From Acholeplasmataceae bacterium (GTDB lineage Bacteria; Bacillota_I; Bacilli_A; Acholeplasmatales; Acholeplasmataceae): a DNA stretch of 18,481 nucleotides. A program made the translations under genes and the position numbers. The DNA is taken from contig JAAYNT010000057.1 in NCBI GenBank assembly GCA_012520715.1, positions 1 through 18,481 on the forward strand, in the 5' to 3' direction. Each line of letters starts with the position of its first letter. The stretch's first letter is position 1. The notes beneath the pieces were generated by a model, which saw only the letters and a program-made list of their open reading frames with translations, was not told where the DNA came from and made no database searches. Shown piece by piece: positions 7,021 through 14,102 of the stretch.

Positions 7021-8193
7021 TACTCCAAGTGTAATCACTTCATCTTTAATTAATTTATTTATTTCTTTTATAGTACTTGTAATTTTTAGATCGCGTTCAG
7101 TTAACTTGTTGTAATTAAATAAGTTTATTTCATCTTTTAAATCTTTCTTGAAAATGAGTTGACTAAGACCTATTCCAATAAGTCTTACTGGTCTATTTTC
7201 AAAGTTTGTTAAAAATAATTGTTCAGCTATTTCTGATATTACAAAAATATCATCAGTTGGAATATCTATTGTTTTTGATCTAGTAATAGTTCTAAAATTA
7301 CTATATCTTAATTTAATAAAAATAGTTCTTGCTACCATTTCTTCATTATGAAGTCTATCGACTGTTGTTTTTATTAATTCAGTTAAATGCTCTTGAATTA
7401 TTTCTACTTCCGATACATTTGATGATAGTGTTTCTTCATTACTTATTGATTTAGGAACTGCGTACAAGTTAGGATCAACATAATCTGATGAATTTCCATA
7501 AATACGATCAATAAAACTATCATAAGAATTAATAGTCATTATTTCTAATATCTTATCTTTATTATCCTTACTTACAAAATCAGCTACTGTATGAATATTT
7601 ATTTCTTCAAGTAAACTTGCTGTTTTGGTGCCAATTCCGTATACTTTTCCGATTGGCATTGGATATAATACTTTTTCGACATCTCTTTTTCTTAAAACAG
7701 TTATACCTAATGGTTTTTTCATATCACTAGCCATTTTAGCTAGAAAAAGCGTTGGTCCAATTCCAATTGAAACTGGTAACTGGTGTTCACTTAAAAGTCT
7801 ATCTTGTATTTCTTTTGCAAGTTTTAAGGGATGTTTGTCTTTTGCTAGTTCTGTTACATCTAAATAGGCTTCATCAATTGATCCAACTAATAATTTATTA
7901 GTATACGTTTTTAAAAATCTAAAAAAGATAGTTGAGTGTTTTTGATAAAGTGCAAAATCAGTTGGAACAATTAAAAGCTTAGGATATATTCTAAGTGCTT
8001 CTTGAATACTCATAGCACTTCTAATTCCTAATTCTCTTGCTTTATAAGATGCTGTTGATATAACGCCACTTGTTGAACCTAATTTACCGCCAATAACAAA
8101 TATCTTATCACGTAAAAAAGGCTCTTTAATCATCGCACAACTAGCATAAAAAGCATTTAAATCAATATGAAATATTATTTTAACATTGTTCAT
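7003..8193 (-). CDS. dinB: DNA polymerase IV (Y-family, translesion)
   Basis: Error-prone polymerase that copies past damaged bases. The 396 residues start with the catalytic motif HIDLNAFYAS (D11 metal ligand, Phe/Tyr steric-gate pair), followed by STASYKARELGIRSAMS, then SIDEAYLD with D107 and E108, the other metal ligands. LPVSIGIGPTLFLAKMASDMKKP and the helix-hairpin-helix (YGIGTKTA) of the thumb follow, then the little-finger domain. Near the C-terminus INLFNY resembles the hydrophobic beta-clamp-binding peptide. The final residues KKTHE are encoded by the ispH terminator and its T-run. ATG 8191-8193 has AGGAAGTG upstream. No SOS (LexA) box of the Bacillus type was recognised. Confidence 0.95.
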   Translation of the reverse strand: MNNVKIIFHIDLNAFYASCAMIKEPFLRDKIFVIGGKLGSTSGVISTASYKARELGIRSAMSIQEALRIYPKLLIVPTDFALYQKHSTIFFRFLKTYTNKLLVGSIDEAYLDVTELAKDKHPLKLAKEIQDRLLSEHQLPVSIGIGPTLFLAKMASDMKKPLGITVLRKRDVEKVLYPMPIGKVYGIGTKTASLLEEINIHTVADFVSKDNKDKILEIMTINSYDSFIDRIYGNSSDYVDPNLYAVPKSISNEETLSSNVSEVEIIQEHLTELIKTTVDRLHNEEMVARTIFIKLRYSNFRTITRSKTIDIPTDDIFVISEIAEQLFLTNFENRPVRLIGIGLSQLIFKKDLKDEINLFNYNKLTERDLKITSTIKEINKLIKDEVITLGVKKTHE

Positions 8194-8224
8194 TAATTAT
8201 TACACTTCCTAAAAAAAATTAAAT

Positions 8225-8242
8225 ATTGTATACTATTATAGT
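8225..8242. promoter_or_regulatory. Overlapping divergent -10 boxes (dinB / small membrane peptide)
   Basis: The near-palindrome ACTATTATAGT holds TATAAT on the minus strand (8235-8240, facing dinB) and TATTAT on the plus strand (8234-8239, facing the 56-residue gene). A second minus-strand TACAAT lies at 8225-8230. No clear -35 was found on either side, so the assignment is tentative. Confidence 0.35.
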
Positions 8243-8258
8243 AAAGAGGTGATTTTGT

Positions 8259-8429
8259 ATGGCTAAATCTAAGAAAAATCGTAAAAAAAGAGATAATAAG
8301 CAAGACATTCCAGTACTTAATACACCAGCCGAATCACGTGCCGGGCGAATTGTCATTTGGATACTACTGATTGCTATGGTTTTAGGAGCAGTAGGTGGCT
8401 TAATTGCCGCAATAATTTTATCGCTTTAA
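8259..8429 (+). CDS. Small single-pass membrane protein, unknown function
   Basis: A 56-residue reading frame. Residues 1-16 are very basic (MAKSKKNRKKRDNK), followed by a polar linker with PAESRAGR. One hydrophobic segment follows at about 31-55, rich in Ile, Leu, Ala and Gly with a GAVGG patch, and ends almost at the C-terminus. The charge pattern predicts a cytoplasmic N-terminus. AAAGAGGTGAT (8244-8253) is a good ribosome site and a terminator follows directly, so it is a self-contained transcription unit. It resembles in style the short DUF4044-type membrane peptides of Bacillota, but I do not recognise the family with confidence and no function can be given. Confidence 0.8.
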   Translation: MAKSKKNRKKRDNKQDIPVLNTPAESRAGRIVIWILLIAMVLGAVGGLIAAIILSL

Positions 8430-8437
8430 TAAATAAT

Positions 8438-8457
8438 AAAGGCTTGAAGCCTTTTTT
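8438..8457. terminator. Bidirectional terminator between the small ORF and tlyA
   Basis: Stem AAAGGCT/AGCCTTT with a 3-base loop (or AAAGGC/GCCTTT with a 5-base loop), followed on the plus strand by T-residues. On the minus strand it is followed by TTATTATTTATT. Its last bases are the stop codon of tlyA (8456-8458). Confidence 0.75.
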
Positions 8458-9151
8458 ATTTTTCTAAGTATAACCAATATTCTAAATTACCATCCTTACC
8501 TGGTAAGTTAGTTGGAAATATTTTAATATTTTGAAAACCTAAATCGGTTGCTAATTTCTTAAATTCATCTAAGAGTGCTTGCACTCTTTTTTTATCTTTT
8601 ACAATTCCTTTTTTAAGGTGGTCTTTACCTACTTCAAATTGTGGTTTTATTAATATCAAAAAGACATTTGAGTGGTTATAAATATGTTTTAAGATTTGTT
8701 TAGATGATGTAAAAGATACGTCAACTAAGGCAATGTCTACATTAGGTATTGTAGCTGATAAGATATTAGTTTGTTCATTTAAAACAATTTTAGGATTATT
8801 CCTTAAATCTTTATCCATTTGATTTGTTCCTACATCATAAGCATATACAATGCTTGCACCATTTTGGATTGAATAATCACTAAAACCACCAGTTGATGAT
8901 CCGACATCTAAAACTTTTAGATTACTAAAGTTTAAGTTTAATATATTTGCAGCGTGTTCTAATTTTAATCCAGCTCTTGAAACATACTTTAATAAATCTA
9001 AAACTTGAATCTCGTCTGATTGTTTTATCTCATAACCAGTTTTAGTAATAACTTTATTGTTAACTAAAACTAAACCTCTTTTAATTAAGTCTTGAGATTT
9101 TGATCTTGTTAAGTTTGGATGTAATTCTAGTAAATATTTATCTAATCGCAT
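8456..9151 (-). CDS. tlyA: TlyA-family rRNA 2'-O-methyltransferase / hemolysin-like
   Basis: S4 RNA-binding domain plus an FtsJ-like methyltransferase domain, expected to methylate rRNA 2'-OH groups (YqxC in Bacillus). Residues 1-60 are the S4 domain (MRLDKYLLEL, SKSQDLIKRGLVLVNNK). LDVGSSTGGFSD (81-92) is the SAM-binding loop. The catalytic tetrad is recognisable: the Lys of RAGLKLE, D145 in VDVSF, K169 in IKPQFEVGK and E224 near the end. The open frame extends 11 codons further upstream, but MRLDKY is the family start. At 231 residues it is shorter than the usual 260-280. The start overlaps the end of dxs by 14 bases and has no ribosome site, so translation probably depends on ribosomes ending on dxs. 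The dxs-tlyA order is as in B. subtilis. Confidence 0.9.
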   Translation of the reverse strand: MRLDKYLLELHPNLTRSKSQDLIKRGLVLVNNKVITKTGYEIKQSDEIQVLDLLKYVSRAGLKLEHAANILNLNFSNLKVLDVGSSTGGFSDYSIQNGASIVYAYDVGTNQMDKDLRNNPKIVLNEQTNILSATIPNVDIALVDVSFTSSKQILKHIYNHSNVFLILIKPQFEVGKDHLKKGIVKDKKRVQALLDEFKKLATDLGFQNIKIFPTNLPGKDGNLEYWLYLEK

Positions 9152-10838
9152 TTTTAATAAATAAAGATAATGACTTATTATCAAATTGAGTAAATTCTAA
9201 TATTTCATCACTTGCTAAGTGAGGAATATTAGTATTTTTAATACTTTTATCAATTAATGGACTAGTAAGTCCCATATTTTCTTTAAATCTTAATATCTCA
9301 GGATATAAACTTCCTGTATTGACACCCTCTTCAATAATTAAAATTGGTTTTTGATTATTAAAAGCTTTTTGCAACATATTATAATCAATTGGTCTAATAA
9401 ATTTAGCATTAAATAAATTAGCACTAATATTTTCAGTCTTACAAATTTCTTTAATTCTTTCAACTAATGGGCCATAACTAATTATATTAATTTCATCACC
9501 AGTTAATACTTGGTCCCAATTAATAGTTATTAGTCTTTCTTCATATCGTAAATCACCTTCAACAAAGCCCCTTGGAAATCTTAAGACAAAAGGTGATTTA
9601 GATTTTAAGCCAACTCTTAATAAGTCGCTAGCATCCTGCGCATTTGAAGGTGCAGAAATAACGATATTAGGCATAATGTTAAACATAGAAACATCATAAA
9701 TTCCTTGATGAGTATCACCATCACCCGGAATTAATCCCGCACGGTCAATAGTAATTAAAACTGGTTGATTAGATCTTGCAATATCATTTAGTATTTGATC
9801 AAATGCTCTTTGTGAAAACGTAGAGTATAGTGATAAAATAACATTTTTATTGTTTTTAGCAAGGGCTGCTGACATCGTTGCAGCATGTTCCTCTGATATT
9901 CCAACATCTAAAAATCTATTAGGATATGCTTCTTTAAACTTAGTTAAATGACTACCAACTTCCATAGCTGGAACTACAACCATTGTTGGAATTTCTTCTT
10001 GAATTTCAAGAATCATATCTGCAATTAAGGCACTCCAAGTTGTTCCATCACTTTTATTTGATGAGACCATATGATATTTACCAATTTTATCATTTTCGGC
10101 TTCTTCTAGCCCTTTTCCTTTAATAGTATTTACTAAAACAACAACTGGTTTAGTTGTCTTTTTAACTTCCTCAAATGATTTAATTAAATCGGTGATGTTA
10201 TGACCATCTTCAACTTCAACAAAGTTGTAACCTAACTGATTGAAAAATTGTTTTTTATTATCAAAGTCATTATTTAATAATTCAGATATTGTTCCAACTG
10301 ATTTTGAAATACTCATTTTATTATTGTTAATAACAATTATTCCAGGAAGTTTATGATAACCAATTAAATTTAGCGCTTCTAAGCTCATCCCAGACGAGAG
10401 TGCACCGTCACCTACAATTGCAATTGCATGATTGTTTGATTTATCAATTTTATTAGAATATAAAACTCCCATTAATGCTGATAAGCTTGTGCCGGCGTGA
10501 CCAGATTCCCATATATCATGTTTGGATTCATCATAGTTAGTAAAACCACTAACCCCGCCACTTCTTCTTAGTTTATCAAAACCTTTAGCTCTACCAGTTA
10601 AAATTTTATGAGTATAAGCTTGATGACCAATATCAAAGATAAACTGATCATATGGACTATTAAAAACATAATGAAGAGCGATTGTTAATTCAACCACGCC
10701 TAAATTAGGACCTAAATGTCCCCCATTATGTTTAATTACATCAATTAAAAATTTTCTAATATCATTAGCTAAACCCTCAAGTTCAGCTAACTTCATTTTT
10801 TTAATTTTTTGTGGATTTAAGTTTAAAAGATTATTCAT
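9138..10838 (-). CDS. dxs: 1-deoxy-D-xylulose-5-phosphate synthase (short form)
   Basis: First enzyme of the MEP isoprenoid pathway: thiamine diphosphate-dependent condensation of pyruvate and glyceraldehyde-3-phosphate. Seen in order (numbering from ATG 10836-10838): GGHLGPNLGVVELT with the catalytic His at 41, GDGALSSGMSLEALN (TPP/Mg motif from 143) and NNNKMSIS. Then come DVGISEEHAATM with the TPP-activating Glu at 316, YSTFSQRAFDQ, DRAGLIPGDGDTHQGIYD and the RFPRG arginine. At 566 residues it is shorter than the usual 620-640, as in some Bacillota forms. The frame runs 8 codons upstream, but MNNLLNLNPQKIKK fits the family start. The start overlaps xseB by 8 bases with AAGGA only 2-3 bases away, so coupling is likely. 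ispH, the other end of the pathway, is about 2 kb further on. Confidence 0.95.
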   Translation of the reverse strand: MNNLLNLNPQKIKKMKLAELEGLANDIRKFLIDVIKHNGGHLGPNLGVVELTIALHYVFNSPYDQFIFDIGHQAYTHKILTGRAKGFDKLRRSGGVSGFTNYDESKHDIWESGHAGTSLSALMGVLYSNKIDKSNNHAIAIVGDGALSSGMSLEALNLIGYHKLPGIIVINNNKMSISKSVGTISELLNNDFDNKKQFFNQLGYNFVEVEDGHNITDLIKSFEEVKKTTKPVVVLVNTIKGKGLEEAENDKIGKYHMVSSNKSDGTTWSALIADMILEIQEEIPTMVVVPAMEVGSHLTKFKEAYPNRFLDVGISEEHAATMSAALAKNNKNVILSLYSTFSQRAFDQILNDIARSNQPVLITIDRAGLIPGDGDTHQGIYDVSMFNIMPNIVISAPSNAQDASDLLRVGLKSKSPFVLRFPRGFVEGDLRYEERLITINWDQVLTGDEINIISYGPLVERIKEICKTENISANLFNAKFIRPIDYNMLQKAFNNQKPILIIEEGVNTGSLYPEILRFKENMGLTSPLIDKSIKNTNIPHLASDEILEFTQFDNKSLSLFIKNAIR

Positions 10839-11028
10839 TGTCCTTATCGGCATTTTGAACAATTAAAGCTTGTGCTTCATCAAGCATTTTATAACTTAAT
10901 TTTGCTAGTTCAATGCCTTGTTGATATTTTTTAATTGCTGTTTCAAGTTGAATATCTTTTGCTTCTAGATCTTTTACAATTTGTTCTAATTCTGTAAGTA
11001 GTTGTTCAAATGATTTATTCTTTTCCAT
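10831..11028 (-). CDS. xseB: Exodeoxyribonuclease VII small subunit
   Basis: A 65-residue helical protein that binds the XseA large subunit to form exonuclease VII. The family signature is clear: SFEQLLTELEQIVKDLEAKDIQLETAIKKYQQGIELAKLS, an amphipathic helix hairpin, followed by LDEAQ. The length is typical. Its ATG (11026-11028) lies inside xseA (14-base overlap) and its stop lies inside dxs (8-base overlap). AGAGGG upstream is an acceptable ribosome site. Confidence 0.94.
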   Translation of the reverse strand: MEKNKSFEQLLTELEQIVKDLEAKDIQLETAIKKYQQGIELAKLSYKMLDEAQALIVQNADKDNE

Positions 11029-12364
11029 TTTTTTCCCTCTTCTCTATTACTTTAGTTCTAATTGTACCATCGATAATTTCAATATCGATAGTATCATCTA
11101 AGTTAACATCACTAACTGATCTAATTAACTTCTGTTCTTTTGTAATTACACCAAAACCTTTTTCTAAAGTTTTAAGTGGATTTAAACTGTTTAATTTAGT
11201 CAATTGGATTTGATATTGATGTTCTTTATGTTGGTATAATTTTATAATGTTTGATTTTAAATTAGTGTTTAGATAATTTAATCTTTCTTGATAAGACTTA
11301 ACCATTTCTTTAGGTGAGATGATTTTTGCTTCTATTAGTGATAATTTGTTTTTCTTTTCACTAATTAAATACGCCATTTCGCGGTGCATTTTATTAATTA
11401 ATTGATCAAATTTTTCATTATATGTTTTTATCTTGGTATCAGGTGATTGTAAATTTAGTCTTTTTTCAAGTTGAATAATTGCAAGTTCATAATTTTCAAT
11501 CTTTTGATTTAATAAGTTTAACATCCGTTTCTTTTGATCAATTAAATATTGTTTTAAGTCCTCTTCATTTGGAGTTGCTGCAACAGCAGCTGCAGTTGGT
11601 GTTGGAACTCTTAGGCTTGATACAAAATCACTAATTGTCGTATCGGTTTCATGGCCAATTGCAGAGATAACTGGAATATCTGATTTGAATATAGCTTCAA
11701 TTACTTCAATTTCATTAAAAGCCCATAAATCTTCTATTGAACCCCCACCACGGCCAACAATTAAAACGTCGACTAATTTTTCACGGTTAGCTCTTTTAAT
11801 TTGGTTAGCAATTTCATACTTAGCACCATCACCTTGAACAAGTGATGGATATAATATTATTTCTGTAAGACGGTATCTGCTATTAACAGTGTTTAATATA
11901 TCTTGAATTACCGCACCAGATGGTGATGTAACTACGCCTATTCGTTTTGGGAATTTAGGAATAGGTTTTTTATGTTTTGGATCAAAATATCCTTGCTCCT
12001 CAAGAGCATTTTTAAGTTGTTCATACTTTAAATATAACTCTCCAATTCCATCAAGAGTCATCTTGGTGACAATTAATGAATATTCCCCTCTTGGAACATA
12101 GACATTAATTTTAGCTTCAACTAAGACATTATCGCCTTCTTTAGGCGAGAATGCTAAATCACTAGCATCACGAGAAAACATGATTGCTTTAATTTGTGAC
12201 TCTCCATCTTTTAATGTGAAATAGGCATTTCCTCTATCATATTTAGTATAATTAGATATCTCACCTTTGATAAAAATCGCTTGGAGATGTTCTAATCTTT
12301 CTAAGCGATCTTTAATGTACTTATTTAAGGCTGATACTGTTAAATATACTTGATTTTGGCTCAT
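11015..12364 (-). CDS. xseA: Exodeoxyribonuclease VII large subunit
   Basis: Degrades single-stranded DNA from both ends into oligonucleotides. The 449 residues begin with an OB-fold (LTVSALNKYIKDRLE, IKGEISNYTKYDRGNAYFTLKD). The catalytic domain follows, with KRIGVVTSPSGAVIQDI, VGRGGGSIEDLWAFNE, SAIGHETDTTISDFVSSLRVPTPTAAA, then a long coiled-coil helical region at about 270-400 and a small C-terminal beta segment (GFGVITKE). All match the family. The start codon overlaps the nusB stop as ATGA; there is no strong ribosome site, so re-initiation after nusB is likely. In Bacillus folD lies between nusB and xseA; here it is missing. Confidence 0.97.
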   Translation of the reverse strand: MSQNQVYLTVSALNKYIKDRLERLEHLQAIFIKGEISNYTKYDRGNAYFTLKDGESQIKAIMFSRDASDLAFSPKEGDNVLVEAKINVYVPRGEYSLIVTKMTLDGIGELYLKYEQLKNALEEQGYFDPKHKKPIPKFPKRIGVVTSPSGAVIQDILNTVNSRYRLTEIILYPSLVQGDGAKYEIANQIKRANREKLVDVLIVGRGGGSIEDLWAFNEIEVIEAIFKSDIPVISAIGHETDTTISDFVSSLRVPTPTAAAVAATPNEEDLKQYLIDQKKRMLNLLNQKIENYELAIIQLEKRLNLQSPDTKIKTYNEKFDQLINKMHREMAYLISEKKNKLSLIEAKIISPKEMVKSYQERLNYLNTNLKSNIIKLYQHKEHQYQIQLTKLNSLNPLKTLEKGFGVITKEQKLIRSVSDVNLDDTIDIEIIDGTIRTKVIEKREKNGKE

Positions 12365-12717
12365 AGTTTATCTTTAATATTATCTAATAATCGGTTTGTA
12401 AACTTATGTTGTCTTTCATCATCTAAATCGGTATAAATTTTAGTAATTTCAATAGCTTCATTAATAGCTATTGGAATTGGTGTATTAAGATATTTCATTT
12501 CATAAATACTATATCTAATAATTGATTTATCATATAGTGATAGTCTATCAATTGTATAATTTATTAAACTAGATGAAATTATTTCATCGATTTCATCGAG
12601 TTTAGAAATAATATCAGTAATAATTTCATCATCATTATTTAAAATAATACCAACTTCGTATTGGTATAATTTGTTAATTTTTTCAATTCTTTCTTCACGG
12701 AATTTAGTCTTACTCAT
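12361..12717 (-). CDS. nusB: Transcription antitermination factor NusB
   Basis: An all-helical protein that binds boxA RNA with NusE (S10) during rRNA transcription antitermination. The 118 residues show the family pattern: an Arg-rich N-terminal helix, KLYQYE, then SLYDKSIIRYSIYEMKY (L.d.siiR.a.yEm). The hallmark C-terminal block PIPIAINEAIEITKIY, KFTNRLLDNI follows (FvNgvLd.i in the family). It is slightly shorter than the usual 130-140. ATG 12715-12717 is preceded by GAGAGGAAG (12724-12732). It is the first gene of the five-gene operon nusB-xseA-xseB-dxs-tlyA. Confidence 0.93.
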   Translation of the reverse strand: MSKTKFREERIEKINKLYQYEVGIILNNDDEIITDIISKLDEIDEIISSSLINYTIDRLSLYDKSIIRYSIYEMKYLNTPIPIAINEAIEITKIYTDLDDERQHKFTNRLLDNIKDKL

Positions 12718-12737
12718 TATATCTTCCTCTCAATTCT

Positions 12738-12765
12738 ATTTTAGCACGTATCATTAAAATGATAA
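12738..12765 (-). promoter_or_regulatory. Promoter of the nusB operon, with an inverted repeat in its spacer
   Basis: On the minus strand TTATCA (12760-12765), a 16-base spacer, and TGCTAAAAT, an extended -10 with TAAAAT at 12738-12743. A 7-bp inverted repeat (TATCATT-AA-AATGATA, 12749-12764) lies over the -35 and spacer. It could be an operator, but such AT-rich repeats also arise by chance. Confidence 0.5.
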
Positions 12766-12803
12766 AGTTATATAAATTATCTAAAATAATTGTTTGATAA
12801 TAG

Positions 12804-12832
12804 TTACTAATTATGTCAATTCATGCTATTAT
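12804..12832 (+). promoter_or_regulatory. Promoter of the flippase/glycosyltransferase operon
   Basis: TTACTA (12804-12809), a 17-base spacer, and an extended -10 TGCTATTAT (-10 hexamer 12827-12832). It leaves a short leader with GCAGGAGAT (12840-12848) before the ATG at 12852. Confidence 0.5.
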
Positions 12833-12851
12833 AGTATGTGCAGGAGATATT

Positions 12852-14102
12852 ATGGCAAAAGAAAATAAAAATAAAAATCCAATTGTTAAACGATTACTTC
12901 AAGCTGTAGTTGTAATATTAATCTTTGTCGGATTAATTGTTGCTGTATTATCACTTGGAGATTTAAACACAATTGGAGACATCTTTAAAAATATTAATAT
13001 TAACTATCTATTGATTGCTCTTGGCCTTACTATTATTTATTTTATTTTTATGGTTTTACCGCATTTTATAATTGCGGTATCGCATAAAACTAAAATGGAT
13101 AAAACTAGGCTTTTTTTAAATGCTAGTAATGAGTTTTTCTTTACTGCAATTACCCCTGCTCAAAGTGGTTCACAACCATTTCACTCAGTAATCTACTTAC
13201 AACATGGTGTAACTGCTGATGAAACTTCTAGTATTCTAACGACTACTTATATTAACTATCAAGTAGTTGCTAACTTCTTATCAACAATTGCTCTTGTAAT
13301 TTTAGCACTTTTTCATAGTAGCGTCTTACAAGGTAGATTAATTATTGTTATTTTAGGATTCTTATTAAACTTTGCAGTATTAGTATTAATCTTTTTCTTA
13401 ACATTTTCTAAGAAGTTCCCAACTAGAATTCAAAGATTTTTATATTGGCTAGCAAAGTTTAAACCATTTAGAAAAAGACTTACTAAAGTAGCTGATGACA
13501 CACCACAAATTGTTAGAAAGTTTCAAAAATCTACTAGAGAAACAATGAAGAAAAAAAGGTTTTTAATTCTAACTACAATCGTTAGGATTATCGCGTTATT
13601 AGCATATTATTCAATACCCTTTATTGTTGCTTTAGCACTAAATATTCCACTAACTGCAGAGCATTTTTTTTATATGATGGCAATTAGTTTAGTTTCAACA
13701 ACTCTAATGGCTTGGTTCCCACTTCCTGGTAGTTCAGGTGGTGTTGAAACAGTATTTGTTATTCTACTTACTGCCCTGCCAGTAATTAATCAAACTGAAG
13801 GTTTAACAATTATGTTAGTAACAAGACTTCTAACATTTTACTTAGGTATGATTTGGGGTGCAGTTGCACTTGGTATTTTAAAACTAATGGATTTAGGCAA
13901 AAATCGTAAGATTAAAAAATATCAAGATGAAGTTAAAGACTTAGAAAAAGATGAGCTTAAAATTGGAATTTTATGTGATAGTTTTGTTGATGATTTAGTT
14001 GTTCAAAAAACTTATAATAACTTGCTAGTAAGTGGACAAAATCCAATTATTATAACTCACGATATCAATAAAGATAATCCAGATAATACTGTTTATATTT
14101 AA
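12852..14102 (+). CDS. Flippase-like membrane protein (LPG synthase TM-domain / UPF0104 family), ends in the start of a GT-like domain
   Basis: A 416-residue protein whose first 345 residues form a multi-helix membrane domain of the lysylphosphatidylglycerol synthase TM / YbhN type. Hydrophobic stretches lie at about 15-36, 50-76, 130-155, 162-184, 237-265, 270-310 and 318-345. Family marks are TPAQSGSQPF (101-110) and PLPGSSGGVE (290-299). Such proteins are linked to lipid translocation and often lie beside lipid glycosyltransferases, as here. After a charged linker, residue 369 onward (LKIGILCDSFVDD...) begins a Rossmann-like GT domain, cut after about 47 residues by TAA at 14100-14102. The start ATG 12852 has GCAGGAGAT; an in-frame ATG at 12813 lies upstream of the -10 and lacks a ribosome site. 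The same frame stays open past the stop to 15056, so this is probably the front part of one longer gene. Confidence 0.85.
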   Translation: MAKENKNKNPIVKRLLQAVVVILIFVGLIVAVLSLGDLNTIGDIFKNININYLLIALGLTIIYFIFMVLPHFIIAVSHKTKMDKTRLFLNASNEFFFTAITPAQSGSQPFHSVIYLQHGVTADETSSILTTTYINYQVVANFLSTIALVILALFHSSVLQGRLIIVILGFLLNFAVLVLIFFLTFSKKFPTRIQRFLYWLAKFKPFRKRLTKVADDTPQIVRKFQKSTRETMKKKRFLILTTIVRIIALLAYYSIPFIVALALNIPLTAEHFFYMMAISLVSTTLMAWFPLPGSSGGVETVFVILLTALPVINQTEGLTIMLVTRLLTFYLGMIWGAVALGILKLMDLGKNRKIKKYQDEVKDLEKDELKIGILCDSFVDDLVVQKTYNNLLVSGQNPIIITHDINKDNPDNTVYI

